From: Bacteroidota bacterium
GTDB taxonomy: Bacteria > Bacteroidota > Ignavibacteria > Ignavibacteriales > Ignavibacteriaceae
Reading direction: 5' to 3'
Length of the DNA stretch: 6,628 nucleotides
Assembly: GCA_021778375.1 (NCBI GenBank)
Contig: JAJYCM010000153.1
Location: 1-6,628, forward strand
Part shown: positions 1-6,374 of the stretch, piece after piece
Layout: the number at the start of each line of letters is the position of its first letter
How positions within the stretch are numbered: position 1 is the stretch's first letter
Notes under the pieces: generated by a model
Database searches by the model: none
Told to the model about the DNA's origin: nothing
Seen by the model: the letters and a program-made list of their open reading frames with translations, nothing else
Translations under genes and position numbers: made by a program

Positions 1-20
1 GATTTATAAGTATTCTCCAA
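1..20 (-). CDS. Possible 5' end of a - strand gene leaving the window on the left
   Basis: Read on the - strand, a perfect AGGAGG (positions 32 to 27) is followed after six bases by TTG at 20-18, then GAG AAT ACT TAT AAA, which stays open to the window edge and would start MENTYK. A second purine-rich GGAG at 19-16 could instead serve a start codon just outside the window, in which case the gene begins beyond position 1. Only six codons are visible, so no product can be named. TTG starts are uncommon, and the AGGAGG could be a chance match in A-rich DNA. Confidence 0.25.
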
Positions 21-26
21 AAATTT

Positions 27-32
27 CCTCCT
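27..32 (-). promoter_or_regulatory. Shine-Dalgarno (AGGAGG) facing the left edge
   Basis: The + strand reads cctcct here, giving a full-consensus AGGAGG on the - strand. It lies six bases before a TTG codon. It is the strongest ribosome binding site in the window and has no gene inside the window, so it most likely belongs to a neighbour to the left. Confidence 0.35.
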
Positions 33-344
33 AAATAAAAATTGATATGTTCATCATAAAAATTATTAACTGAAATTTACCATATAAAGTGACAAACTTC
101 AAAAACGACAATTTACTTGATGGTTATATTTCTGACTATAAACTCACTCAAAATAGATCCCCATTATATTTGAAATTGTCTGCTTATTATAAGCTTAGAA
201 AAGATAATTCGGCCATATTAATTTTAACACATTGCACTGTGACATTTTGTCCGATCATAGATTTTTTTCTTTCTATTTCTTCTCAAATTTTCCCAATTTC
301 TACCAGGCTTCTCCCAAGGCTATAATTCTTATCAAAATTTAGTC

Positions 345-372
345 AAAAAAAAAGTTTGCCATTTTTGGCAAA
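345..372 (-). terminator. Orphan intrinsic terminator facing the - strand
   Basis: TTTGCCA (355-361) and TGGCAAA (366-372) pair as a perfect 7-base stem with a TTTT loop. On the - strand the hairpin is followed after one C by nine consecutive T (the A run at 345-353), the classic rho-independent layout. On the + strand no T run follows, so the orientation is clear. No - strand gene of recognisable kind ends here. It may close a small RNA or short mRNA starting somewhere in 373-800, or be left over from a lost gene. Confidence 0.6.
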
Positions 373-557
373 AGCTCGCTCAAATAAATAGCATCTTGGA
401 CAGTCTAATCGTGCAGAACGCCTATACAAATCTTCAATAAAAATCAGGAATATGCCTAACCGGGAAAAATGAATTAATTTAAATATCATTCCCGATACCT
501 GGACAGAAAAGCGTGAATTTATCTCATATTAGAAGGTCTTAGTATTCCCTTTCCAAT

Positions 558-626
558 TTACGAACTCGGTAGTCCATTAAAATATCCATTTAAAGTTGGT
601 TTAGTTATATTTTCTGAATTATTCAT
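558..626 (-). CDS. Candidate 22-residue small ORF (hypothetical)
   Basis: An ATG at 626-624 on the - strand is preceded by GGGAG (637-633) at a six-base spacing, a good ribosome binding site. The frame encodes 22 residues starting MNNSENITK and ending in NGLPSS before TAA. There is no signal peptide, membrane segment or recognised motif. It sits upstream of the - strand terminator at 345-372, so the two could form one short transcript of about 280-300 bases. Alternatively it is the decayed 5' end of a longer gene, since the sequence downstream has stops in all frames. Evidence for translation is only the binding site and spacing. Confidence 0.2.
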   Translation of the reverse strand: MNNSENITKPTLNGYFNGLPSS

Positions 627-639
627 TACATTCTCCCAC

Positions 640-679
640 AAATGGAAATTATTCTGTTAACTTTCTTAATAAATGGAAA
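640..679. repeat. Direct repeat AAATGGAAA, two copies 31 bases apart
   Basis: AAATGGAAA occurs at 640-648 and again at 671-679, start to start 31 bases, about three helical turns. It lies some 70-100 bases upstream of the candidate cytochrome promoter, and a partial inverted copy (CCATTT) is at 586-591. This is the spacing expected of paired sites for one regulator, but the motif is AT-rich and could recur by chance. Confidence 0.3.
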
Positions 680-749
680 CTATATTTATAATTACTAATA
701 ATTTTTGTCGCAAAATTGGTAAACTCATAGTCATTCTTTGGTATGATAG

Positions 750-777
750 TTGTAATTATTAGTCATGTTAACATAAT
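750..777 (+). promoter_or_regulatory. Candidate promoter of the cytochrome gene
   Basis: TTGTAA (750-755) and CATAAT (772-777) are separated by 16 bases and resemble -35 and -10 boxes of the sigma-70 type (four of six and five of six consensus bases). Transcription would start near 784, giving a leader of about 20 bases. I see no good Bacteroidota-type TTG / TAnnTTTG pair; the nearest, ATTCTTTG at 733-740, has the first two bases swapped and poor spacing. AT-rich DNA gives many such matches, so this is tentative. Confidence 0.3.
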
Positions 778-803
778 CAATAACAATATATCGGGGATCA
801 TCT

Positions 804-2915
804 ATGATCAAATTAAAATTACTTTTTTCGTTGTTTTTCCTGGCTTTTTTCGCAGTCGAGCCCTTAGTGACTACTTCTGCTCAAACGGCGCATATAAAAA
901 CCAGACAAATCTATCCTCGTACACTGGGTACTGTGCCAGCTGGAACAAATCCTGTTTATAGTGGCATTAATATCGTCGCACGCGGAATGCTAGTTTATTT
1001 AACTGCCGATACCACAGGTGGAGTTAATACTTTTACTTGGACTTTATCTGGACCAACTGGGACAACAACAATCTTGAGCAGCACAACAGCTCAAAATATT
1101 ACTTTTGTTCCTGACTCTATAGGAAATTACATTATTGGCTTAACAGTCAACGGTGGCAGCACTGATGCTGACACGTTCTATGTTAGTACTTATAGAGGTG
1201 TTACTGGAAATGTACCTAATTGTAGTAACTGTCACTCATCGACTTTTACAAGTTGGCAGCAAACTCCGCATGCAAATATTTTTAAAGAGGGAATCACGGG
1301 AGAATTAGAAGTTGCGCCAGTAAACGGTCAACAAATGGGAGTATATTCCATAGCTCGTTGCGCTAAATGCCACACAACCGGATATGATCAATCTGCCAAT
1401 AATGGCAATTTTGGTTATCTATCTCATAAAAGTGGATATGATACGACATGGGCAGCAACCTACACTCTTCAAAGCGGTGAATATTTTATTCCGCAAGGTG
1501 ATACGACAGCTTGGAATTTATTATCCACAAATACTGCGTACTCCAACGCTGCTCCTGTTGCTAATATCGGCTGCGAAACCTGTCATGGACCGGGTGATGG
1601 TCATGCATCATCTTTTGGTAATGTAAGCAAAATCAGCAAAACCTTAGATGCAGGTGTTTGCTTGCAATGCCATGATGCACCTACGCATCACACGATTGGT
1701 ACTTATTATGAGGCATCGAACCATGCAACTATGCCGCTTGCTGGAAGTCATGCTACTTCTACTTCTTGCTTCCCATGCCATAGCGGTAGTGCTTATTTCA
1801 AATATACTAAGAGTCAGACTACCCCGGGTTATACCTCTGCAGATGGTTCTCAAGATATTACTTGTGCAGTCTGCCATGATCCTCATGTTGCTACTAATTT
1901 TGGACTTCGCTTAGTACCTATTACTTTGAAAAACGGTTATGCTGTTCCTACATCAATTGGTGGAAATGGACAACTATGTATGACATGCCATCAATCACGT
2001 AAGAACATAGCTACAACTATAACTAATGTAGGTCCTTATTATGGATACTCCGATCGTTTTGGACCTCATCATGGACCACAAGCTGATATGTTCTTGGGAC
2101 AGAATGCATACCAGTATGGTGATTCTTCTTTAACAGGATTAATGACTCACTCATCTGTAACAGATGCATGCGTTACATGTCACATGGCTAATATTGGAAG
2201 TGGAAACAGTCCAAGTCACCAATGGAACATGACTGACACAACCGGCGGAACACCAAAGGATTTAGTAGGTGCCTGCGTTACCTGCCATGGTCCAATTACC
2301 TCATTCGATGATATTAAAGCAAGCGCCGACTGGGACGGCAATGGAATTATTGAAGGAGTTCAAACTGAAGTTCAAGGAATGTTGAATACTTTAGCAGGAT
2401 TACTGCCAAAAGATTCTACAGGAGCTGTTGTAAGCAGGATAGCCGATTCTTTGAAGGTTAAAGGACAACCAAATATTGTTAAGGGCATTTATACATATTA
2501 CTTTGTAACTGAAGATAAGAGTATGGGTGTACATAATGCAAAATACACGGTTGCAATTCTTCAGGCCGCACTAAAATCTCTTGGAAGTCCATTAGGTGTT
2601 TCGGTTTCAAAAACAAATCCTACTGGATTTGTATTATCGCAAAATTATCCTAATCCATTCAATCCTTCGACATCAATCAGATATACTTTACCTAAAGAAA
2701 GTAATGTTAAAATTGTTGTATACAATGTAACCGGTGCAGTAATTCAAACACTCGTAAATGGAGTACAATCCTCCGGTTACCATGAAACAATTTTTAGTAC
2801 AAATAATTCTGGTTTTCAAATGTCTTCTGGAATCTATTTCTATTCAATCAAAGCTGTTTCGCTTGATGGAAGTAAGACATTTAGTGAAACTAAGAAAATG
2901 GTTCTGATGAAGTAA
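804..2915 (+). CDS. Secreted nonaheme c-type cytochrome with type IX secretion sorting domain
   Basis: A 703-residue extracellular electron-transfer protein is predicted. Residues 1-26 form a Sec signal peptide (K3 and K5, a Leu/Phe-rich core, cleavage after TTSA). Residues 47-129 resemble a PKD or Ig-like beta domain. Nine CxxCH heme sites follow, with the first Cys at 140, 186, 257, 286, 322, 354, 392, 456 and 491. The part around 140-270 (CSNCH with TPHANIF, CAKCHTTG, CETCHGPGDGH) matches the style of the cytochrome c554 family. Possible distal heme ligands include H156, H267, H307, H316, H422/H423, H449 and H472. A DWDGNGIIE stretch (509-517) looks like a calcium-binding loop, and GVHNAKY (575-581) recalls the conserved HNP-type motif of multiheme cytochromes. 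The type-A sorting domain starts near F609 (QNYPNPFNP at 613-621) and runs to the end. The ATG at 804 is chosen because it gives the signal peptide; its ribosome site is weak (GGGGA, 793-797). Redox partner and terminal acceptor are unknown. Confidence 0.93.
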   Translation: MIKLKLLFSLFFLAFFAVEPLVTTSAQTAHIKTRQIYPRTLGTVPAGTNPVYSGINIVARGMLVYLTADTTGGVNTFTWTLSGPTGTTTILSSTTAQNITFVPDSIGNYIIGLTVNGGSTDADTFYVSTYRGVTGNVPNCSNCHSSTFTSWQQTPHANIFKEGITGELEVAPVNGQQMGVYSIARCAKCHTTGYDQSANNGNFGYLSHKSGYDTTWAATYTLQSGEYFIPQGDTTAWNLLSTNTAYSNAAPVANIGCETCHGPGDGHASSFGNVSKISKTLDAGVCLQCHDAPTHHTIGTYYEASNHATMPLAGSHATSTSCFPCHSGSAYFKYTKSQTTPGYTSADGSQDITCAVCHDPHVATNFGLRLVPITLKNGYAVPTSIGGNGQLCMTCHQSRKNIATTITNVGPYYGYSDRFGPHHGPQADMFLGQNAYQYGDSSLTGLMTHSSVTDACVTCHMANIGSGNSPSHQWNMTDTTGGTPKDLVGACVTCHGPITSFDDIKASADWDGNGIIEGVQTEVQGMLNTLAGLLPKDSTGAVVSRIADSLKVKGQPNIVKGIYTYYFVTEDKSMGVHNAKYTVAILQAALKSLGSPLGVSVSKTNPTGFVLSQNYPNPFNPSTSIRYTLPKESNVKIVVYNVTGAVIQTLVNGVQSSGYHETIFSTNNSGFQMSSGIYFYSIKAVSLDGSKTFSETKKMVLMK

Positions 2916-2947
2916 CCGACCCTTATTTCATCATTCTGACCCCGAAT

Positions 2948-2976
2948 AAGGTGGGAAGCAATTCCCACCTTTTTTT
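2948..2976 (+). terminator. Intrinsic terminator of the cytochrome gene
   Basis: AAGGTGGGAA (2948-2957) pairs perfectly with TTCCCACCTT (2962-2971) around a GCAA loop, a stable GNRA tetraloop. The stem runs into seven T (2970-2976). It begins 33 bases after the cytochrome stop codon. Read on the - strand, the hairpin is followed by ATTCGGGG rather than a T run, so it should not efficiently stop transcripts arriving from the convergent propeller gene. Confidence 0.92.
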
Positions 2977-3007
2977 ATATCTAACCAGAATAACTATATC
3001 TAAACTG

Positions 3008-5779
3008 TCATTTCAATAGTATCAATTTTTTCGTCGCAATGAAGTTACCTGCTTGAAGTCTATAGAAATACACTCCGCTTGCAAGGTTACTTCCATCAAA
3101 TTTAACATGATAAATACCAGCAGATTCATTTCCATTAACAAGAGTTTTCACTTTTTCGCCTAATAAATTGTAAACCATAAGCTTTATATTTTCCATCTTT
3201 GGCAACTGATAAGTTATAGTGGTTGTCGGATTAAAGGGGTTAGGATAATTCTGCAAAAGTGAATAAGTCTGCGGAATACTTTTCGATTCTTGTACTCCGG
3301 TTATACTAAATTGAGTACTAAAGACGCCGCTTCCAAATGTTCCAACGACAACAGTTCCGTCTAAATTTCTTGTATCGATTGTTTCTGCGTCGATCATACC
3401 AATATTGTCAGTACCTTGCTGAACCCATATAGTAGACATTCCGTTTAGTGTAGTAGCTGCATAAAGTCCCGTGCTTGTCCCGGCGTAATAGATCTTACTT
3501 CCATTCAAATTCAAAATTCTTACTGAACGAACCGAGGGACCATTACCGCTGCCATCTGGATTTTGCTCAAGATTGCCAGATACTGCATTCCATGATACTC
3601 CTCCATCAGTAGTGGAGAAAATACTTAAGATACTGTAATTCGAAAATGCTACTAAAACATTATTTGCATTTTGGGGATCAACAGCTATGCTGCTTACAAA
3701 TCCTGCAGGGAATGTAATTGACGTAATATTCTGGGAAGTAGGATTGTCTTGATCCGCATTAATTACCTTAAATACAGTACCCCCGTCAGTACCATAATAC
3801 AAAACATGAGTCGGTTGAGTAGACACAGCTAAAGCAGTGACATTGGCGGTTGTATCGAAGCTACTAAAATCAGTCCAATTTGTAGATGTCGCGGAGTCAG
3901 TCCCGATAGGTATACTTAATAGATTAGTGTTTCTCCAAATATTAGTTCCCGCAGCTAAAAACATCATGTTTGTATTAGTAGGATCGAGGACATAAGGGGT
4001 AACAAAAAGGTATCCGCTGGCACCAACAGGTTTTATTAAAGCACCTTGCTGGTCGGATAATCTCGCTTCCATGATATTTCCGTTTTGAGTTGCGAAGTAG
4101 ATATAATTACCGCTGTCTGCTACTGCAGAGATACATCCATCACCCCCATAAGGTAGGACAATCCAGCTTGAATTCCCAGTTAGCGTGGTATCCATCATGT
4201 TTCCGTTATCTTGCATCCCGCCGATAATTAATGGAGAATTAGCCGTAGCATGATCCAGCGCAACTGAATAAAATTGTGTTGTGGAGAATCCATTATCAAT
4301 GCTTGTCCAATTTACTGGATTAGCCGAAATATCTGTTGTGTAACTAAGTCCCCCATCATTTGCCGAATAAACAATTTTGGGATTTGATGGTAAATAGTAA
4401 AGATCATGTTCATCAGGATGTTGATTCGTATACGATGAGACATCATTATTTGTCGAATAACCGCCAACCCAATTTGTAGAGTCTAATTTAGTAGCAAAGC
4501 CATCAGTGGTTCTATATAAATTAGTCCCACCAATAATTACAAAATTAGAATCTGCCGGACTAACTTTAATGAGCATATCATAACCACCTTGTGAAGAATA
4601 ACCTCCAACATTTCCGCTCCATGCAGGTAGTTTGCTTGTTAAATCAGTCCACTGATTAAAAGAAGCATCATATTTAAAAAGGCTTTGATAGTCGTTTGTA
4701 CCGTTGCTTGGGTCGCCGGAATTTCCGCTACCCGGAGTATTAGCAAGCAAGTACAATATATTTGCATTAGTTGGTGCGCTAGCAATTACAATCCTGCTGT
4801 AAACTGTTGGGAAAGTTGGGGGCGTAATGTTTGTCCAGTTAATTCCGTCATTTGAGTGCCAGATGCCTTGGGACTTGCCGTTACTAAATGCCGCATAAAC
4901 ATCGCCCTGACTTGTGACGGCGACATTAGAATAAATAGATAAATTAGTTTGCGAAGAATCCTTATCACTTAAAACCAATTTCCAAGATGAACCACCATCA
5001 GTTGATCTATAAATTCCATCCAGAACAGCAGCATAAACAATATCCTGCGAAATATTAGCTGTATCTAAGGAAATATTCCAAACAATTTGGAAGCGGTTGA
5101 CAAAAGTTGGTGAATAGCTAGTAGAAGTGGATGATAATCTTGCCCATGTTAAACCATCATCAGTTGATTTATAGATTCCGCCCCCTAAGAAAGTAGTAAA
5201 TCCCGCACCGTTGTCAGGTAATTCTAAATTAGAAGCATATTCACCGGTGCCATAATACCAGTTATTTGTTTTCCCATTTCTTGTATCTTGTACAATACAA
5301 GTAACAGTTTGGACTGTATCCTGAACGGGAGTGACCTTTGTCCAGCTTTGCCCATTATCAGTTGATCGCCACATACCGCCGGTGGCGCCGCCTGCCAGGA
5401 TAACATTAGGATTATTAACATCGACTGCAATAGCTCGTGATCTTCCGCCTTGATTATAAGGACCTCTATAGGTCCAGGGATTTGCATTAACTATTTGACT
5501 TCCCTTCCGAAGCTTCATCATTTTATCATTAGGTAAATTTTTAGCATACAAACGTTCTAAAGTAGAAATATTTGCCGGAATTGTATTTGTGTAAGGGTCT
5601 CTTAATCGCATAAACTCCCACTTCCTGCGAGACGTCAAATTTTCCTTAGTTACCGGCATCCGATTAAATCCGGGAAATGAATTATTTGAATTTGTCTTTA
5701 TGAGACTTTGAGAAAATATTCTTGATGCCCCTAATAACACAGCACAAGCTAACAAAATGTATAACATTTTTCTATTCAT
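3008..5779 (-). CDS. Secreted beta-propeller (sortilin/VPS10-like, Asp-box repeats) with type IX sorting domain
   Basis: This is a 923-residue protein. Residues 1-24 form a Sec signal peptide (MNRK, hydrophobic core, cleavage near FSQ). The body, about 100-825, is built of propeller repeats. Asp boxes of form S/T-x-D-x-G-x-S/T-W are at 139-146, 205-212, 259-266 and 723-730, with degenerate copies near 309-315 and 424. GGRSRAIAVD (111-120) before GGATGGMWRST (130-140), GGMQDNG (520-526) and GGDGC (545-549) are the signature of large bacterial VPS10/sortilin-like propellers. The type-A sorting domain is at about 838-923 (QNYPNPFNP 843-851, TLVNG 879-883, ATKKLILLK end), so it should reach the surface or medium. 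Asp boxes are structural and I see no set of catalytic residues, so an enzyme activity such as sialidase should not be assumed. AGGA (5788-5785) five bases before the ATG supports the start. It follows the lipoprotein gene by 28 bases and is probably co-transcribed. No terminator with a T run is visible after its stop. Confidence 0.9.
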   Translation of the reverse strand: MNRKMLYILLACAVLLGASRIFSQSLIKTNSNNSFPGFNRMPVTKENLTSRRKWEFMRLRDPYTNTIPANISTLERLYAKNLPNDKMMKLRKGSQIVNANPWTYRGPYNQGGRSRAIAVDVNNPNVILAGGATGGMWRSTDNGQSWTKVTPVQDTVQTVTCIVQDTRNGKTNNWYYGTGEYASNLELPDNGAGFTTFLGGGIYKSTDDGLTWARLSSTSTSYSPTFVNRFQIVWNISLDTANISQDIVYAAVLDGIYRSTDGGSSWKLVLSDKDSSQTNLSIYSNVAVTSQGDVYAAFSNGKSQGIWHSNDGINWTNITPPTFPTVYSRIVIASAPTNANILYLLANTPGSGNSGDPSNGTNDYQSLFKYDASFNQWTDLTSKLPAWSGNVGGYSSQGGYDMLIKVSPADSNFVIIGGTNLYRTTDGFATKLDSTNWVGGYSTNNDVSSYTNQHPDEHDLYYLPSNPKIVYSANDGGLSYTTDISANPVNWTSIDNGFSTTQFYSVALDHATANSPLIIGGMQDNGNMMDTTLTGNSSWIVLPYGGDGCISAVADSGNYIYFATQNGNIMEARLSDQQGALIKPVGASGYLFVTPYVLDPTNTNMMFLAAGTNIWRNTNLLSIPIGTDSATSTNWTDFSSFDTTANVTALAVSTQPTHVLYYGTDGGTVFKVINADQDNPTSQNITSITFPAGFVSSIAVDPQNANNVLVAFSNYSILSIFSTTDGGVSWNAVSGNLEQNPDGSGNGPSVRSVRILNLNGSKIYYAGTSTGLYAATTLNGMSTIWVQQGTDNIGMIDAETIDTRNLDGTVVVGTFGSGVFSTQFSITGVQESKSIPQTYSLLQNYPNPFNPTTTITYQLPKMENIKLMVYNLLGEKVKTLVNGNESAGIYHVKFDGSNLASGVYFYRLQAGNFIATKKLILLK

Positions 5780-5784
5780 ATCTT

Positions 5785-5788
5785 TCCT
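5785..5788 (-). promoter_or_regulatory. Ribosome binding site of the propeller gene
   Basis: On the - strand AAAGGAAAGAT precedes the ATG at 5779. The AGGA core is five bases from the start codon and lies in the 28-base gap after the lipoprotein stop, which supports this start over the internal Met at residue 5. Confidence 0.7.
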
Positions 5789-5807
5789 TTGATTTTAGTT
5801 AATAATT

Positions 5808-6272
5808 CTATTTCGTTTTTTTATATCCGTACACTAAGTAAAGCTTTTCTTTTTTCATACTTGACGGATCCGAAGGTAGCAATTGGATATCAGCTCTAAA
5901 TGATGAACCCTCACTTAGCCCTGGGAGTTGTTCTTTTAATGTTGGAAATGTTTCCTTAGTTGTAGGATTTAAGGTGAACGCGAATTTAGTTTTTAATGTA
6001 TCTCCCTTTTTCACTGTCGCTGTACCAGCACCATAACCAATAATATTTTTGACTTTGATCCATGCTATACAAGGTGCTTTACTGCACGGATCATTACTTC
6101 CATCTCCCAATAAAGTAGAATCTATCTTTATAACTTCGGCGTCAATTCTGCACTCCCCGGACGGAATTTTTGGGTCAGCTGTTACCTTTCCATTAATTAC
6201 TTTTTTGTTTGAAGCACAGCCTGATATTCCTATAAAAAGGATAGCAGCTAGGAATAGGGACATAACTTTCAT
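5808..6272 (-). CDS. Predicted small lipoprotein of unknown function
   Basis: This is a 154-residue lipoprotein starting at the ATG at 6272. The N-terminus MKVMSLFLAAILFIGISGC is a type II signal peptide with lipobox ISGC, so C19 should be lipidated and the mature protein anchored to the inner or outer membrane facing the periplasm or surface. Three more cysteines (C41, and C63 with C68 in DPCSKAPC) could form disulfides or a metal site. The mature part looks all-beta: a GECRIDAEVIKID strand, the Cys pair, AWIKVKNIIGYG, a VKKGDTLKTKFAF turn and strand, then LYLVYGYKK. This layout recalls an OB-fold, which is an inference only. An upstream in-frame ATG at 6320 would add 16 residues with no ribosome site and spoil the signal peptide, so it is rejected. 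The gene is first in a likely operon with the propeller gene 28 bases downstream. I do not recognise the family. Confidence 0.82.
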   Translation of the reverse strand: MKVMSLFLAAILFIGISGCASNKKVINGKVTADPKIPSGECRIDAEVIKIDSTLLGDGSNDPCSKAPCIAWIKVKNIIGYGAGTATVKKGDTLKTKFAFTLNPTTKETFPTLKEQLPGLSEGSSFRADIQLLPSDPSSMKKEKLYLVYGYKKTK

Positions 6273-6279
6273 AATATAA

Positions 6280-6283
6280 CTCC
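6280..6283 (-). promoter_or_regulatory. Ribosome binding site that fixes the lipoprotein start
   Basis: On the - strand CCGGAGTTATATT leads into the ATG at 6272, with GGAG seven bases from the start codon. This decides for the ATG at 6272 over the upstream ATG at 6320 and over the Met three codons further in. Confidence 0.75.
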
Positions 6284-6327
6284 GGATGATTAATAATTTT
6301 ATTTGGATCCCTGTCCGCATTGCAGGG

Positions 6328-6342
6328 TTTCAATAATTGAAA
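6328..6342. promoter_or_regulatory. 15-base palindrome, candidate operator of the lipoprotein operon
   Basis: TTTCAATAATTGAAA is a perfect palindrome with 7-base arms around a central A. On the - strand it lies just downstream of the candidate -10 box (6345-6350), over the expected transcription start, a usual place for a repressor site. Direct evidence is only the symmetry and position. Confidence 0.3.
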
Positions 6343-6344
6343 AA

Positions 6345-6374
6345 ATAATATTATTAATTCCAAAATTGAAGCAA
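6345..6374 (-). promoter_or_regulatory. Candidate promoter of the lipoprotein-propeller operon
   Basis: On the - strand TTGCTT (6374-6369) and TATTAT (6350-6345) are 18 bases apart and resemble -35 and -10 boxes (three of six and five of six consensus bases). The -10 box lies inside a 12-base palindrome, AATAATATTATT (6344-6355). Transcription would start near 6338, giving a leader of about 65 bases. The match is weak and the surrounding DNA is AT-rich. Confidence 0.25.

Larger units (their letters stand above)
1..803. other. Left intergenic region with no convincing protein gene
   Basis: This AT-rich stretch of about 800 bases precedes the cytochrome gene. No reading frame in it has both a good ribosome binding site and a recognisable product. 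A 78-codon + strand frame from a GTG at 89 lacks a Shine-Dalgarno and looks like chance. The items worth noting are listed separately: a - strand AGGAGG at 27-32, a - strand terminator at 345-372, a 22-codon - strand ORF at 558-626, a 9-base direct repeat at 640-648 and 671-679, a 10-base inverted repeat at 694-703 and 754-763, and a candidate promoter at 750-777. The region could hold a decayed gene or a small - strand transcript; the sequence does not decide between these. Confidence 0.7.

Noticed and set aside
89..325. A 78-codon + strand frame starting at GTG
   Set aside because: There is no Shine-Dalgarno before the GTG, the frame begins shortly after a stop at 71-73, the product has no recognisable motif, and its length is unremarkable for AT-rich non-coding DNA.
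343..489. A 48-codon - strand ORF containing CPRC and ending AKNGKLFF
   Set aside because: Its 3' end is the orphan terminator hairpin and T run themselves (the FF and stop come from the T tract), which is not expected of a real coding sequence. The ATG lacks a properly spaced ribosome site.
743..961. A 72-codon + strand frame overlapping the cytochrome start
   Set aside because: It overlaps the signal peptide coding region in another frame and encodes nothing recognisable; the cytochrome frame clearly explains this DNA.
1384..1914. Several 80-88 codon frames on both strands inside the cytochrome gene
   Set aside because: They are out-of-frame shadows of the heme-binding region, where the real frame shows regular CxxCH motifs.
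804..2915. Assigning the cytochrome as a nitrite reductase or other named multiheme enzyme
   Set aside because: All nine heme sites are CxxCH with no CxxCK or other active-site heme motif, so an electron-transfer role is the safer call.
3008..5779. Calling the propeller protein a sialidase because of its Asp boxes
   Set aside because: Asp boxes occur in many non-enzymatic propellers. I could not identify the arginine triad or nucleophile tyrosine arrangement of sialidases, and GGMQDNG fits VPS10-like propellers better.
6049..6279. A 76-codon + strand frame opposite the lipoprotein gene
   Set aside because: It is antisense to a gene with a good ribosome site, signal peptide and lipobox, and has no such support of its own.
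6273..6320. An N-terminal extension of the lipoprotein to an ATG at 6320
   Set aside because: The extension places 16 residues before a clean lipoprotein signal peptide and has no ribosome site, whereas GGAG lies seven bases before the ATG at 6272.
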